From assembly GCA_028279475.1 (NCBI GenBank), contig JANQNR010000011.1:68082-103292 (forward strand): a stretch of DNA of 35,211 bases, given 5' to 3'. The position numbers and the translations under genes are program-made. The notes under the pieces are model-generated. The model searched no databases. It saw only the letters and a list, made by a program, of their open reading frames with translations, and had not been told where the DNA came from. This document shows positions 25,401 through 31,478 of this stretch, in pieces (the first letter of the stretch is position 1; every line of letters begins with the position of its first letter). The DNA is from Rickettsiales bacterium. Lineage in GTDB: Bacteria > Pseudomonadota > Alphaproteobacteria > Rickettsiales > UBA998.

Positions 25401-25827
25401 CGGTGATGACATCATTATCGGCGGACGCGGGGCCGATCTGCTCATCGGGGACGACGGCGACGATGTGCTCACAGGCGAACTGGGGCGTGATACAATTATC
25501 GGTGGCTTAGGTGCCGACACATTGCAGGGCAATGAGGGTGCAGATACGTTCGTGTTCACCTCACTGCTCGACAGCACCACCACCAGCACCGACCATATCG
25601 AGGCCTACACAAGGCGCGACACATTCGACGTCAGCGGGCTGGGCTTCTCTTCCATCCTGTTCGATGCCACAGGCACCACCGCGAACAGCGATGCCACCAC
25701 CCTGCGCTACACCCATGACGTCATAAACGGCACCGACGCCCTCACCACCGTCATCGACGACACCTCCGGCTTCTCCTTTACCATCGAAGGACACATCACG
25801 CTGGAGAATGCGGACTTCCTGTTTTAG
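22423..25827 (+). CDS. Large RTX protein with N-terminal HEXXH metalloprotease motif
   Basis: A 1134-residue, probably type I-secreted protein. Residues 1-190: N-terminal domain with ALIHELSHVQLG (H102, E103, H106), the zinc metallopeptidase HEXXH motif. Residues 190-230: a few GGXGXD turns. 235-335: the module shared with the short RTX gene. 335-520: unique region, aromatic-rich (YYYYGFSVLKF). 535-770: first RTX block of GGXGXDXXX nonapeptides, followed by a serralysin-type C-terminal module ending in GADDFIFA. 860-1040: a second RTX block, followed by a second C-terminal module (ADTFVFTSLLDST to LENADFLF). RTX blocks bind calcium and fold outside the cell. No signal peptide, as expected for type I export; no exporter genes are present here. 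The protease role is inferred from the motif only. Confidence 0.85.
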   Translation: MEINTHTFTINDVIFNFYDYTNEQFQEASDILLQASQTSAGQILFQNDRVIDIFSTTLLSTSSVEAVGAIFMNYPEITGGTVSYVNSKGIVETATVARALIHELSHVQLGILDEIDSNSVHQNALSIPNGNFQGSAVIITNAILSEMGVTTDRLHYLAFPSVHGSVGTSWTEGSEIVNAYIGIEENALLGNDEVMNGGNGAELFLGGVGNDTINSGGGNDYVYGGEDTDTLIFNGNFGNDKVAEGEIIIINSGIFSGTATDDDNDGLYTLNGFGITEEENGVLIKKRSNSILLTDWEEDGDYGIELKSREERQREDATDSNGNPLYEEVEAPAVDGHGNPVLDENGEPLTESQLQVEGAKVKVDITVEAEEVFFPSPLEYGSAPPSSPSLSDFFFPTFQSLVLNHTDRADIIENMERSFGDAHRGTYRIGETSEHYWKTGYYPIWGENPTDSSPYYYYGFSVLKFTLNVVDIFMPNDSSLSLGNGPSSSYQYNIYGTPDEPTPHTGFYPDYIVIPRTADISGGFSTSEDQQFMADSDGGAINGSYGDDSFAGGAGTDDFSGGAGNDTLLGEGGDDTLYGEAGDDLADGGDGDDLLIGGTGAGNDTYVGGAGIDVIAYTSTTQGVIVDLAAGTATGAEIDSDSISGIENVVGGTGADSIIGDANDNVLDGAEGNDTISGDGGNDTLLGGLGDDSITGDAGDNLISGGDGVDTLLGGAGEDSIDGNDSLLGESGDDSLAGDDGDDVLEGGDGNDTLIGGQGADTMRGGLGADLFILNAALVATTDSIEGFDVADGDVIDLSAFDDITGFSQLSITDNGGTSTTIALDGTTSLVLDVAAASLGADDFIFAEPDVTTIDGTNRRDDLTGTSGDDLMSGGLGRDTINGAAGNDTINGDNGRDSLLGGEGNDLMNGGNGKDIIDGGTGDDTLYGSFGRDTLTGGTGDDSLFGEQGKDVIDAGDGNDTVLGGKGADSILGGSGNDSLLGEAGRDTIDGGSGDDIIIGGRGADLLIGDDGDDVLTGELGRDTIIGGLGADTLQGNEGADTFVFTSLLDSTTTSTDHIEAYTRRDTFDVSGLGFSSILFDATGTTANSDATTLRYTHDVINGTDALTTVIDDTSGFSFTIEGHITLENADFLF
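23191..23425 (+). repeat. 235-bp direct repeat, copy in the large RTX gene
   Basis: Partner of 21701-21935. It continues into sequence coding for VDGHGNPVLDENGEPLTESQ, which the short RTX gene lacks, so one copy was cut short or recombined at that point. Confidence 0.92.
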
Positions 25828-25850
25828 GAAGAAAGCCAGACTAGGAGTTC

Positions 25851-25898
25851 TTAGCAGGCTTTTTACGCTGCTCCCCTACTAATGCCCTATTAATGTGA
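25851..25898. repeat. 48-bp sub-terminal direct repeat, right copy
   Basis: 45 of 48 bases match 19818-19865. Contains CCCTACTAA (25874) and CCCTATTAA (25885) at the same 11-base spacing. Confidence 0.9.
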
Positions 25899-26053
25899 AT
25901 TTCAGTCTTCAAAGAACTTAAGTATGCATTTCTTTACCCATTCTTGTGCCTACTGCCGCTTTTGTGGGAGGTTGTAAAGCCCCAGACGCCTTATTAGCGT
26001 CCATGGCAAAAATAACCGTAATGCAGAGAAATAGAAAGAGATTTGCTGATCCA

Positions 26054-26076
26054 CCCTACTAATCGTCTTAGTAGGG
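26054..26076. repeat. Inverted CCCTACTAA pair near the right att site
   Basis: CCCTACTAA (26054-26062), TCGTC, TTAGTAGGG (26068-26076), a perfect 9-bp inverted repeat 66 bases from the tRNA-Thr 3' end. The half-site is the same 9-mer found in both 48-base direct repeats. It may be a recombinase or excisionase site, or simply the tRNA transcript 3' hairpin. Confidence 0.75.
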
Positions 26077-26141
26077 CATCTTATTACCCTTAAACGCCGC
26101 CTAACACATACCCAATAACACACTATAATATATAAAGAAAA

Positions 26142-26216
26142 TGGTGCCGCTGGGGAGAATTGAACTCCCGGCCTCGTCATTACCAATGACGCGCTCTACC
26201 ACTGAGCTACAGCGGC
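26142..26216 (-). tRNA. tRNA-Thr (anticodon GGT)
   Basis: Read on the minus strand: acceptor GCCGCTG at 26216-26210 pairing with its 3' partner at 26152-26146, D-arm AGCTCAGTGGTAGAGC, anticodon stem CGTCA/TGACG around TTGGTAA with GGT, T-arm GGGAGTTCAATTCTCCC, discriminator A and encoded CCA (26144-26142). It is functional by structure and is the integration target of the island. The 26217-26482 stretch upstream holds nothing further that I can name. Confidence 0.96.
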
Positions 26217-26482
26217 ATACTGATGTGTATGCATCCGGAGATGAACCAGTAACACGGGTGTAACCCACGAGTCGCCGGCACATTTCTTATTCTCTCGCAA
26301 GCGTTTGTCTTCGCCACATAACAACCTGCGAAAGGTCAGGTTACCTGCGGCCTTATAGCGCCCTGCCCCATCTGTTTCAAGTGGTAAAATATTCCGGGGG
26401 TAGGTAGCTCTGGCAATGCCAGATAACATTATCCCCTAACACCACGTATGAAATGACGAAATAATCTCTTAACGTAATCACG

Positions 26483-26512
26483 AAAAAAAACACAGCCTCT
26501 CAGGACTGTGTT
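26483..26512 (-). terminator. Intrinsic terminator overlapping the stop of the 26511-26891 gene
   Basis: Minus strand: ACACAG ... CTGTGT with an inner CCT/AGG pair, then eight T (26490-26483). The TAA stop codon overlaps the top of the stem. Confidence 0.88.
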
Positions 26513-26891
26513 AGGGGATGGCTTGCAGAACGAAACTCAGCATCTCTGTGAGTTTACCTTCTATATTTTCCAGGTTCAGTTTTTCTTCAATTGTATCATT
26601 GAAGATAACCGACTTTTTAGTGTTGCCATAGGCAACGGAAAGGTCAAGCCTTATGAACTTTGAGTGTGGAAGCATCCCACCAATGCCCGGCACTCTTTCT
26701 TCGAGCGCTATATATTCAGCAATGACCACAAGGCTAAAACCTTTACTAAACAGACGGTTAAAGCCTCCTTCCTCGATATCGTTGTCTGTATGCACTTCCA
26801 AATTCAAATCCGAGTACTCTTGAAATAATGTCTCAAGCACCTGCTTAAACGAAGTGTACACTTCGACAGACGCATAAGCGACAACGTTCAT
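26511..26891 (-). CDS. Hypothetical protein, 126 residues
   Basis: Unrecognised, probably cytoplasmic alpha/beta protein without signal or membrane segments. It opens with a strand-like MNVVAYASVEVYTSF and carries an acidic loop (HTDNDIEEGG), then a hydrophobic FSLVVIAEYIALEE and a C-terminal helix (ENIEGKLTEMLSFVLQAIP). ATG 26891 is chosen because GGGGGATTG lies 6-9 bases upstream; the start at 26918 lacks one. Terminator present. It lies just outside the right end of the island, so it may be ordinary chromosomal sequence. Confidence 0.65.
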   Translation of the reverse strand: MNVVAYASVEVYTSFKQVLETLFQEYSDLNLEVHTDNDIEEGGFNRLFSKGFSLVVIAEYIALEERVPGIGGMLPHSKFIRLDLSVAYGNTKKSVIFNDTIEEKLNLENIEGKLTEMLSFVLQAIP

Positions 26892-27045
26892 GGAATTCAA
26901 TCCCCCATGAGAATACAAATGGATGGCAGCATCTTACCTGACACCCCATCATTTTTCAACCTTTATTAATTAAACGGCATTTCCAATGCTCCCGCCCACT
27001 CACTTTTTTCTGGGACTTCTAACAGCGCCACGTTACATTAAGCAC

Positions 27046-27882
27046 ATGACGACCCCTGAACAGGCTTTGCTTTCCCTTATGATCGGAAAATATGAGGAGA
27101 TTCATGCGATTGAATCGCGGTTCCACATTTTCGGCCATGAGGGCGACTACCGCCCCCGCATCGACTATTACCATGATGCCGTGCGGGCGCTGGGTCATGA
27201 CATTGATGACGGCCTGAGTAAAGACTCCCGCCTATCGGTCGAACGCATCGCCTATGATATCGAGATGCTGCGCATCATTTCCACTCGTCCTTTGAATGCC
27301 GGTCGTGGCGAACAGCATTTTTCCACTAGCGATGCCCTCAGTGCCGACGGACTGGAAGAACGCGCTCTGCGCCCTGATCGCAAAACCAAACAGACACTCG
27401 GCCAACTCTACAAGGACTATACGGTCTATTTCACCGCACTACTGGCGGAAAAGGCGGAGAATAACGTGCAGGCTCGCAGTGAAGAAGCCGATATTCTCAT
27501 TGAGGATTGTCATATCATGGAAGACCTCCTTACCCAATTGGCATCAGGCGAAATGGATGTCGCCGCTGTCGTCAAGGCCGCCGGTCGCATGGAGCACGAA
27601 GGGTTGCGACGCAAGATTCTGGCGCTGTTGAACCAGGGTGCACCAGAACGGGCAGAACTGGATAGTGCTGCTGCATCTGTCAAAGATGCACGCACTCAGG
27701 TACAGCAAGAAGCACAGGCGCTGGATAAGGAGGGTATGCGTGTTGCCGGAAGCAAACTCGCCGTCTATGAAGGCGCAAAAGACGTTGTCAAGCAACTCGC
27801 CGCCAACGGCCTCAACATTGCCGGACGCTTCACCGAACGCGCCGTGCAGCAAGCGCAAGGGCGTGGCGAGCGTGGTAGATAG
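27046..27882 (+). CDS. Hypothetical helical protein, 278 residues
   Basis: Unrecognised. The N-terminal half is rich in charged helices (MIGKYEEIHAIESRFHIF, then DYYHDAVRALGHDIDDGLS); the C-terminal half (about 150-278) has long amphipathic helices with Ala/Gln/Glu (EEADILIEDCHIMEDLLTQL, KDARTQVQQEAQALDKEG) and a basic end. No membrane segment from this start; the in-frame start at 26986 would add a hydrophobic FFLGLL stretch but has no ribosome binding site. Its stop abuts the stop of the convergent phaC-like gene. The helical C-terminus is loosely phasin-like, but I do not assign it. Confidence 0.6.
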   Translation: MTTPEQALLSLMIGKYEEIHAIESRFHIFGHEGDYRPRIDYYHDAVRALGHDIDDGLSKDSRLSVERIAYDIEMLRIISTRPLNAGRGEQHFSTSDALSADGLEERALRPDRKTKQTLGQLYKDYTVYFTALLAEKAENNVQARSEEADILIEDCHIMEDLLTQLASGEMDVAAVVKAAGRMEHEGLRRKILALLNQGAPERAELDSAAASVKDARTQVQQEAQALDKEGMRVAGSKLAVYEGAKDVVKQLAANGLNIAGRFTERAVQQAQGRGERGR

Positions 27883-28941
27883 TCATGCGTTCAGGCGCTG
27901 TATCCATGCGTAAAGCGGCTCCCACAGCGCTTCATGCCGCTTCCGCCCGATAATCATCCCGATATGCCCGGTATCGGGCGTCAACACCTCCACATTCTGC
28001 AATTGCCCCGATAGTGACAGGGCACACGCAGGAGGTACGATCCGGTCGCGCCTGGGTGCCGCCACCAGTACCGGACATGAAACCTGCGCCGGCTGCATCA
28101 CCTGTCCTGCAACACGCCATTGCCCGCGTGCCGGCTGGTTATGCTGCACCCAGCCAATCAGACAGTCATGAGCAAAACGCCGGGTTAGCGGCACCGAATC
28201 ATTGACCCAATGCTCCACGGCGACAAAACGCTCATAGGCCTCACTATCCCCTTCAAGATGGGCAAATTGCGAGTATTTTTCTTCGCAACGCACCGGGTCT
28301 GCCAAATAAAACAGCCAGGACAAATATTCCCCCGGCATCAACGGCGCACTGCGGCACCAGTTGTCCGTCAGCAGGCTGTGCATATTTCGCCATTCCGATG
28401 CGGCTGTGTCTTCCGCATGAAAATCCCATGGCGACGCTAATAATGCCAACCCAGCACAATCATCTGGTTGCAACACTGCTAGTGCCATGGCCAATAACCC
28501 ACCAACACAATACCCAGTCAACGTCACGGGTGTATCATGGTGGTTCCTTAAAGCTGCCAATAACGGCACCAAATAGTTAGTAATGTATGTCTCCACTCCG
28601 CAATCTGCTTCAACCTCTGAAGGCTCTCCCCAATCGACCAGATAGACATGCATCCCCTGATCGGCCAGATACTGCACAAGGCTCTGGCGGGCACACAAAT
28701 CCAAAATATAGTAGCGATTAATCAGCGACGGAATGAACAGAACCACCGGCGATGAGTCAGTCGGCACGTGCTCGTGACTCTGCACATAGAGACAGCGTGC
28801 CTGCCGGTGTTGCCACACGACCGGATGCGGACATTCCGGGCGCACATAATGGCTGCGCTGATACCGCCGCACCCCCTCCAGCCAATCGGGCGACGGCGCT
28901 TTCTGTGATAGCGGCAATACGGCTTGCGGTATCTGGTACAT
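27883..28941 (-). CDS. Short PHA synthase-like (class III PhaC type) alpha/beta hydrolase
   Basis: A 352-residue protein resembling the 40-kDa catalytic PhaC subunit of class III synthases, which polymerise 3-hydroxyacyl-CoA. The lipase-like box has Cys as nucleophile (GYCVGG, C145), with D299 (RRDRIVPP) and H326 (DTGHIGMIIGRKRHEALWEP) completing the triad. VLFIPSLINRYYILDLCARQ and the HVYLVDWG motif also match class III PhaC. Alphaproteobacteria normally use class I synthases of about 600 residues, and class III enzymes need a PhaE partner that I do not find. AAGGG lies 7 bases before the ATG. It is divergent from phaR, which supports a storage-polymer role. Confidence 0.82.
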   Translation of the reverse strand: MYQIPQAVLPLSQKAPSPDWLEGVRRYQRSHYVRPECPHPVVWQHRQARCLYVQSHEHVPTDSSPVVLFIPSLINRYYILDLCARQSLVQYLADQGMHVYLVDWGEPSEVEADCGVETYITNYLVPLLAALRNHHDTPVTLTGYCVGGLLAMALAVLQPDDCAGLALLASPWDFHAEDTAASEWRNMHSLLTDNWCRSAPLMPGEYLSWLFYLADPVRCEEKYSQFAHLEGDSEAYERFVAVEHWVNDSVPLTRRFAHDCLIGWVQHNQPARGQWRVAGQVMQPAQVSCPVLVAAPRRDRIVPPACALSLSGQLQNVEVLTPDTGHIGMIIGRKRHEALWEPLYAWIQRLNA

Positions 28942-28962
28942 AATGAAACCCTTATACCAATC

Positions 28963-29024
28963 ATGCGCAATTCACTGAAAAAGTCCAGCGGCATGATGAT
29001 TGCATTGACTCAACCATTGCGCAT
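28963..29024. promoter_or_regulatory. Candidate PhaR operators between phaC-like gene and phaR
   Basis: The 9-mer ATGCGCAAT occurs at 28963-28971 and, inverted (ATTGCGCAT), at 29016-29024, centres 53 bases apart, about five helical turns, in the 139-base divergent gap. A partial match TTGCATTG lies between. PhaR regulators bind GC-rich TGC/GCA dyads and repress both their own gene and pha genes, so the placement is apt. Assignment is inference. Confidence 0.5.
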
Positions 29025-29080
29025 ATCAACATGAACTACTATGGTAGCGCTCCAACGGATTCAACTAATGAGGGAACTCA

Positions 29081-29563
29081 ATGACTGCCACCAAAACACC
29101 TCCCGTGATTATCAAGAAATATTCCAATCGTCGACTCTATGATACCCAGACCAGCATGTACATCACGCTGGATGACGTGCGCAGCATGGTACGTAAAGGT
29201 ACGGAGTTTGAAGTGCGCGATGCCAAAACCAATGAAGATTTGACTCGCCAGATACTTACTCAAATCATCTTCGAACAGGAGCTGAATGGTGAAGACAGTA
29301 TGCTGCCCATCAACTTTCTGAAACGCATGATCACGATGTATGATGACAAAATGAACGATATATTTCCTCATTACCTGGAAGGGAGCATGGAAGCGTTCGT
29401 TGCCAACCAAGGGAAAATCCGTGAACAGTTCAAGGAATTATGGGGCGACTATAACCCGATGGAACAGTTGGAATCGATGCAGCGCAAAAATATTGAAATG
29501 ATGCAGAGTGCGATGCAGATGTTCAACCCGTTTGAGTATATCAAACCTGAGAAGAAATCTTAG
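29081..29563 (+). CDS. phaR: Polyhydroxyalkanoate synthesis repressor PhaR
   Basis: Cytoplasmic DNA-binding regulator that senses PHA granules and represses phasin and pha genes. The N-terminal PHB/PHA accumulation regulator domain is unmistakable: VIIKKYSNRRLYDTQTSMYI, LDDVRSMVRKG, FEVRDAKTNEDLTRQILTQI (residues 8-70). The granule-associated region follows (residues 85-130), and the C-terminus is a Met/Gln-rich amphipathic helix (NIEMMQSAMQMFNP). Divergent from the phaC-like gene and followed 5 bases later by cobS. Confidence 0.95.
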   Translation: MTATKTPPVIIKKYSNRRLYDTQTSMYITLDDVRSMVRKGTEFEVRDAKTNEDLTRQILTQIIFEQELNGEDSMLPINFLKRMITMYDDKMNDIFPHYLEGSMEAFVANQGKIREQFKELWGDYNPMEQLESMQRKNIEMMQSAMQMFNPFEYIKPEKKS

Positions 29564-29568
29564 GCTCC

Positions 29569-30501
29569 ATGAATTGGCTGGACGCAGTTCCGCATACGCT
29601 GACACCGGCTCGTGATCTGTTCGGATTTGAGAGTGACTGGCAGGTGCCGGTGCTGTCACTGGAAGACGAGCATATCCCGGCGATTGATCCGGCCTATCAT
29701 TTTGATCCTGACACGACAAAGGCAATTCTGGCCGGATTTGTGCATCGCAAAAACGTCCTGTTGCAGGGATGGCATGGCACAGGAAAATCCACCCATATCG
29801 AACAGGTGGCAGCACGGCTGAACTGGCCGCTGGTGCGTATCAATCTGGACGGGCATATCAGCCGTATCGACCTGATCGGGCGGGATGTGGTGACGCTGCG
29901 TGACGGCAAGCAAGTAACCGAATTTCAGGAAGGGATGCTGCCCTGGGCGCTCACCCGTATCTGTGCCCTGCTGTTTGATGAATATGACGCCGCCCGCCCC
30001 GATGTACTGTTCGTGCTGCAACGCATCCTGGAGGCGCAGGGACGCCTGACCCTGCTGGATCAGAACCGCGTCATTACCCCGCATGCCGGATTTCGCCTGT
30101 TCGCCACTGCCAACACAATCGGGCTAGGCGATACGACGGGCATGTATCACGGCACCAACCTGATTAATCAGGGGCAAATGGATCGCTGGCAGATTGTCGC
30201 CACGCTGAATTATCTGGAAGCGGAGCAGGAAGCGCGCATGGTGCAGACACAGGTGGACGGGCTGGACGATACATTCGTGATGCAGATGGTGACACTGGCC
30301 AACCTGATCCGCACCGCCTTCGCCAATCAGGACGTTTCCGGGGTGATGTCGCCCCGCGCCGTCATTAACTGGGCAGAGAATGACCGTATTTTCGGCGATA
30401 CCGCCCGTGCCTTCCGCTATGCCTATCTCAATAAATGCGACACCTCCGAGCACCCGCTACTGGCGGAACTCTACCAACGCGTGTTCGATGAGGAGTTATA
30501 G
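29569..30501 (+). CDS. cobS: CobS-type AAA+ ATPase (cobaltochelatase subunit CobS)
   Basis: MoxR-related AAA+ ATPase that, with CobT and CobN, inserts cobalt into hydrogenobyrinic acid diamide in the aerobic B12 pathway. The 310 residues fit. Walker A GWHGTGKS (67-74), Walker B CALLFDEYDAARPD, sensor region RLFATANTIGLGDTTGMYHG and QMDRWQIVATLNYL follow the CobS pattern very closely, including the IDPAYHFDPDTTKAILAGF N-terminal element. CobT normally follows; here the next gene is convergent and unrelated, so either cobT is elsewhere or this ATPase serves another VWA partner. Starts 5 bases after phaR; cotranscription is likely. Confidence 0.9.
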   Translation: MNWLDAVPHTLTPARDLFGFESDWQVPVLSLEDEHIPAIDPAYHFDPDTTKAILAGFVHRKNVLLQGWHGTGKSTHIEQVAARLNWPLVRINLDGHISRIDLIGRDVVTLRDGKQVTEFQEGMLPWALTRICALLFDEYDAARPDVLFVLQRILEAQGRLTLLDQNRVITPHAGFRLFATANTIGLGDTTGMYHGTNLINQGQMDRWQIVATLNYLEAEQEARMVQTQVDGLDDTFVMQMVTLANLIRTAFANQDVSGVMSPRAVINWAENDRIFGDTARAFRYAYLNKCDTSEHPLLAELYQRVFDEEL

Positions 30502-30516
30502 TATTTCCCCTATTCA

Positions 30517-30604
30517 TTTACGCGTCATGCTTCATCGGATTCGTCGGATTCACGTACCTTTATGTACGCTAAAATCCTCCTCACCTTGAAGCGTCTAGCG
30601 TAAA
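30517..30604. repeat. Nested palindrome between convergent genes
   Basis: TTTACGC (30517-30523) with GCGTAAA (30598-30604), GCTTCA (30529-30534) with TGAAGC (30587-30592), and an inner ACGTAC/GTACG hairpin. It fills the gap between cobS and the minus-strand gene ending at 30630. It probably serves as a two-way transcript end but has the build of a dispersed repeat. Confidence 0.7.
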
Positions 30605-30629
30605 TAAAAAGCGAAAACACTATACTTTA

Positions 30630-31343
30630 TTAGTAACCCACCTGTTCATCTTTCAGAGTTTCCCGGTCAACCGTGGTGCCATCATTGAGCACAGGCTTTC
30701 CAACCTCTGCTTCAGGTATTTCACTACCAAACACGGTCACGCCCCTGTCCTCCTGTGCATTTTCGAAGTTTTCTAACCCTTCAAAGGCTTTGTCCACATT
30801 TATTTTGGGATCATCAAAATCTCCTTCACGGTAATACATCAATGCATCTAAGGATTCCTTGTCACCATACTCTTTATGGTTATCAACAATATCCATAAAC
30901 TCAGGATCGTTGTCTAAATCCTGCTGCTGCTCATAAACACGAGCAGCATACTCTTGGCTGGATTTTCTGGTAGGTGGAACAAGCTCATCAAATTTTTCTT
31001 GAGATATTATTTCAGCAATATCGTGATCGCTCATTAACTGCTGTGTTATAATGAGTCGCGCGATTTTATCCTCTGGCACCGTTCTGCTTTTATTGTAGGC
31101 TCTCAGCAAATCAAAACCAGCATCCCATTCAGATAGCAGTGATATTTGAGGCGGCATTGCTTCATCATATGGACGCTGGGATACCGCTACAACTCTTCCA
31201 TCAAACTTGCTACCATTGCCAACATAATAGAACGTTGTGTCACCATACTTAACCAATTCCGTCATTCCATGACGCAGTTCGCCTGCCTCATCAAACATAT
31301 AGGTTTTGTCCAATTCCTGGGTTTTATGAGAAGGTACGGTCAT
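30630..31343 (-). CDS. Hypothetical acidic protein, 237 residues
   Basis: Unrecognised soluble, acidic protein, no signal or membrane segment. The N-terminal part has a beta-rich look (ELVKYGDTTFYYVGNGSKFD, GRVVAVSQRP); the rest is charged and helical with Asp/Glu-rich loops (QQDLDNDPEFMDIVDNHKEY). The C-terminal 60 residues are low in hydrophobics and probably disordered. ATG 31343 is preferred to TTG 31355. It could be an effector or stress protein, but nothing in the sequence shows it. Confidence 0.6.
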   Translation of the reverse strand: MTVPSHKTQELDKTYMFDEAGELRHGMTELVKYGDTTFYYVGNGSKFDGRVVAVSQRPYDEAMPPQISLLSEWDAGFDLLRAYNKSRTVPEDKIARLIITQQLMSDHDIAEIISQEKFDELVPPTRKSSQEYAARVYEQQQDLDNDPEFMDIVDNHKEYGDKESLDALMYYREGDFDDPKINVDKAFEGLENFENAQEDRGVTVFGSEIPEAEVGKPVLNDGTTVDRETLKDEQVGY

Positions 31344-31478
31344 AGGATGCTTCAAAATTTAATATTGTTTAATGTAACCTATTTTTGTTACATTTGTGTG
31401 AATCCCTTGGAGTGAAACAGAACGCGCTAGTACAAATGACTTCACAAAATTGTCACGTCTTCATGTTAGACTTATTTC

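Larger units (their letters stand above)
25828..26141. other. Right-end non-coding region of the island
   Basis: No gene supported. It holds a small hairpin at the RTX stop (CTTCCT/AGGAAG, 25815-25831), the right 48-base direct repeat (25851-25898) and the inverted CCCTACTAA pair (26054-26076). The remainder is AT-rich and unexplained. Confidence 0.6.
19663..26187. mobile_element. Integrase-less genomic island inserted in tRNA-Thr, 6479 bp between att copies
   Basis: Bounded by 46-base direct repeats (19663-19708 and 26142-26187, one mismatch). The right copy is the 3' part of an intact tRNA-Thr and the left copy is a displaced 3' fragment in the same orientation. That is exactly what integration into a tRNA with restoration of the gene leaves behind. 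Inner 48-base direct repeats lie near both ends. Cargo is a single-direction five-gene operon (20060-25827). I find no integrase, excisionase or replication gene, so the element is either a remnant or is moved by an enzyme supplied in trans. The element boundaries are inference; the repeats are directly visible. Confidence 0.75.

Noticed and set aside
24061..25550. CRISPR-like or tandem DNA repeat array
   Set aside because: The periodicity is 27 bases and degenerate because it encodes RTX nonapeptides; there are no conserved repeats with unique spacers.
27046..27882. PhaE partner for the class III-like PhaC
   Set aside because: The protein is helical and adjacent, but it is convergent rather than co-operonic and I see no PhaE sequence features.
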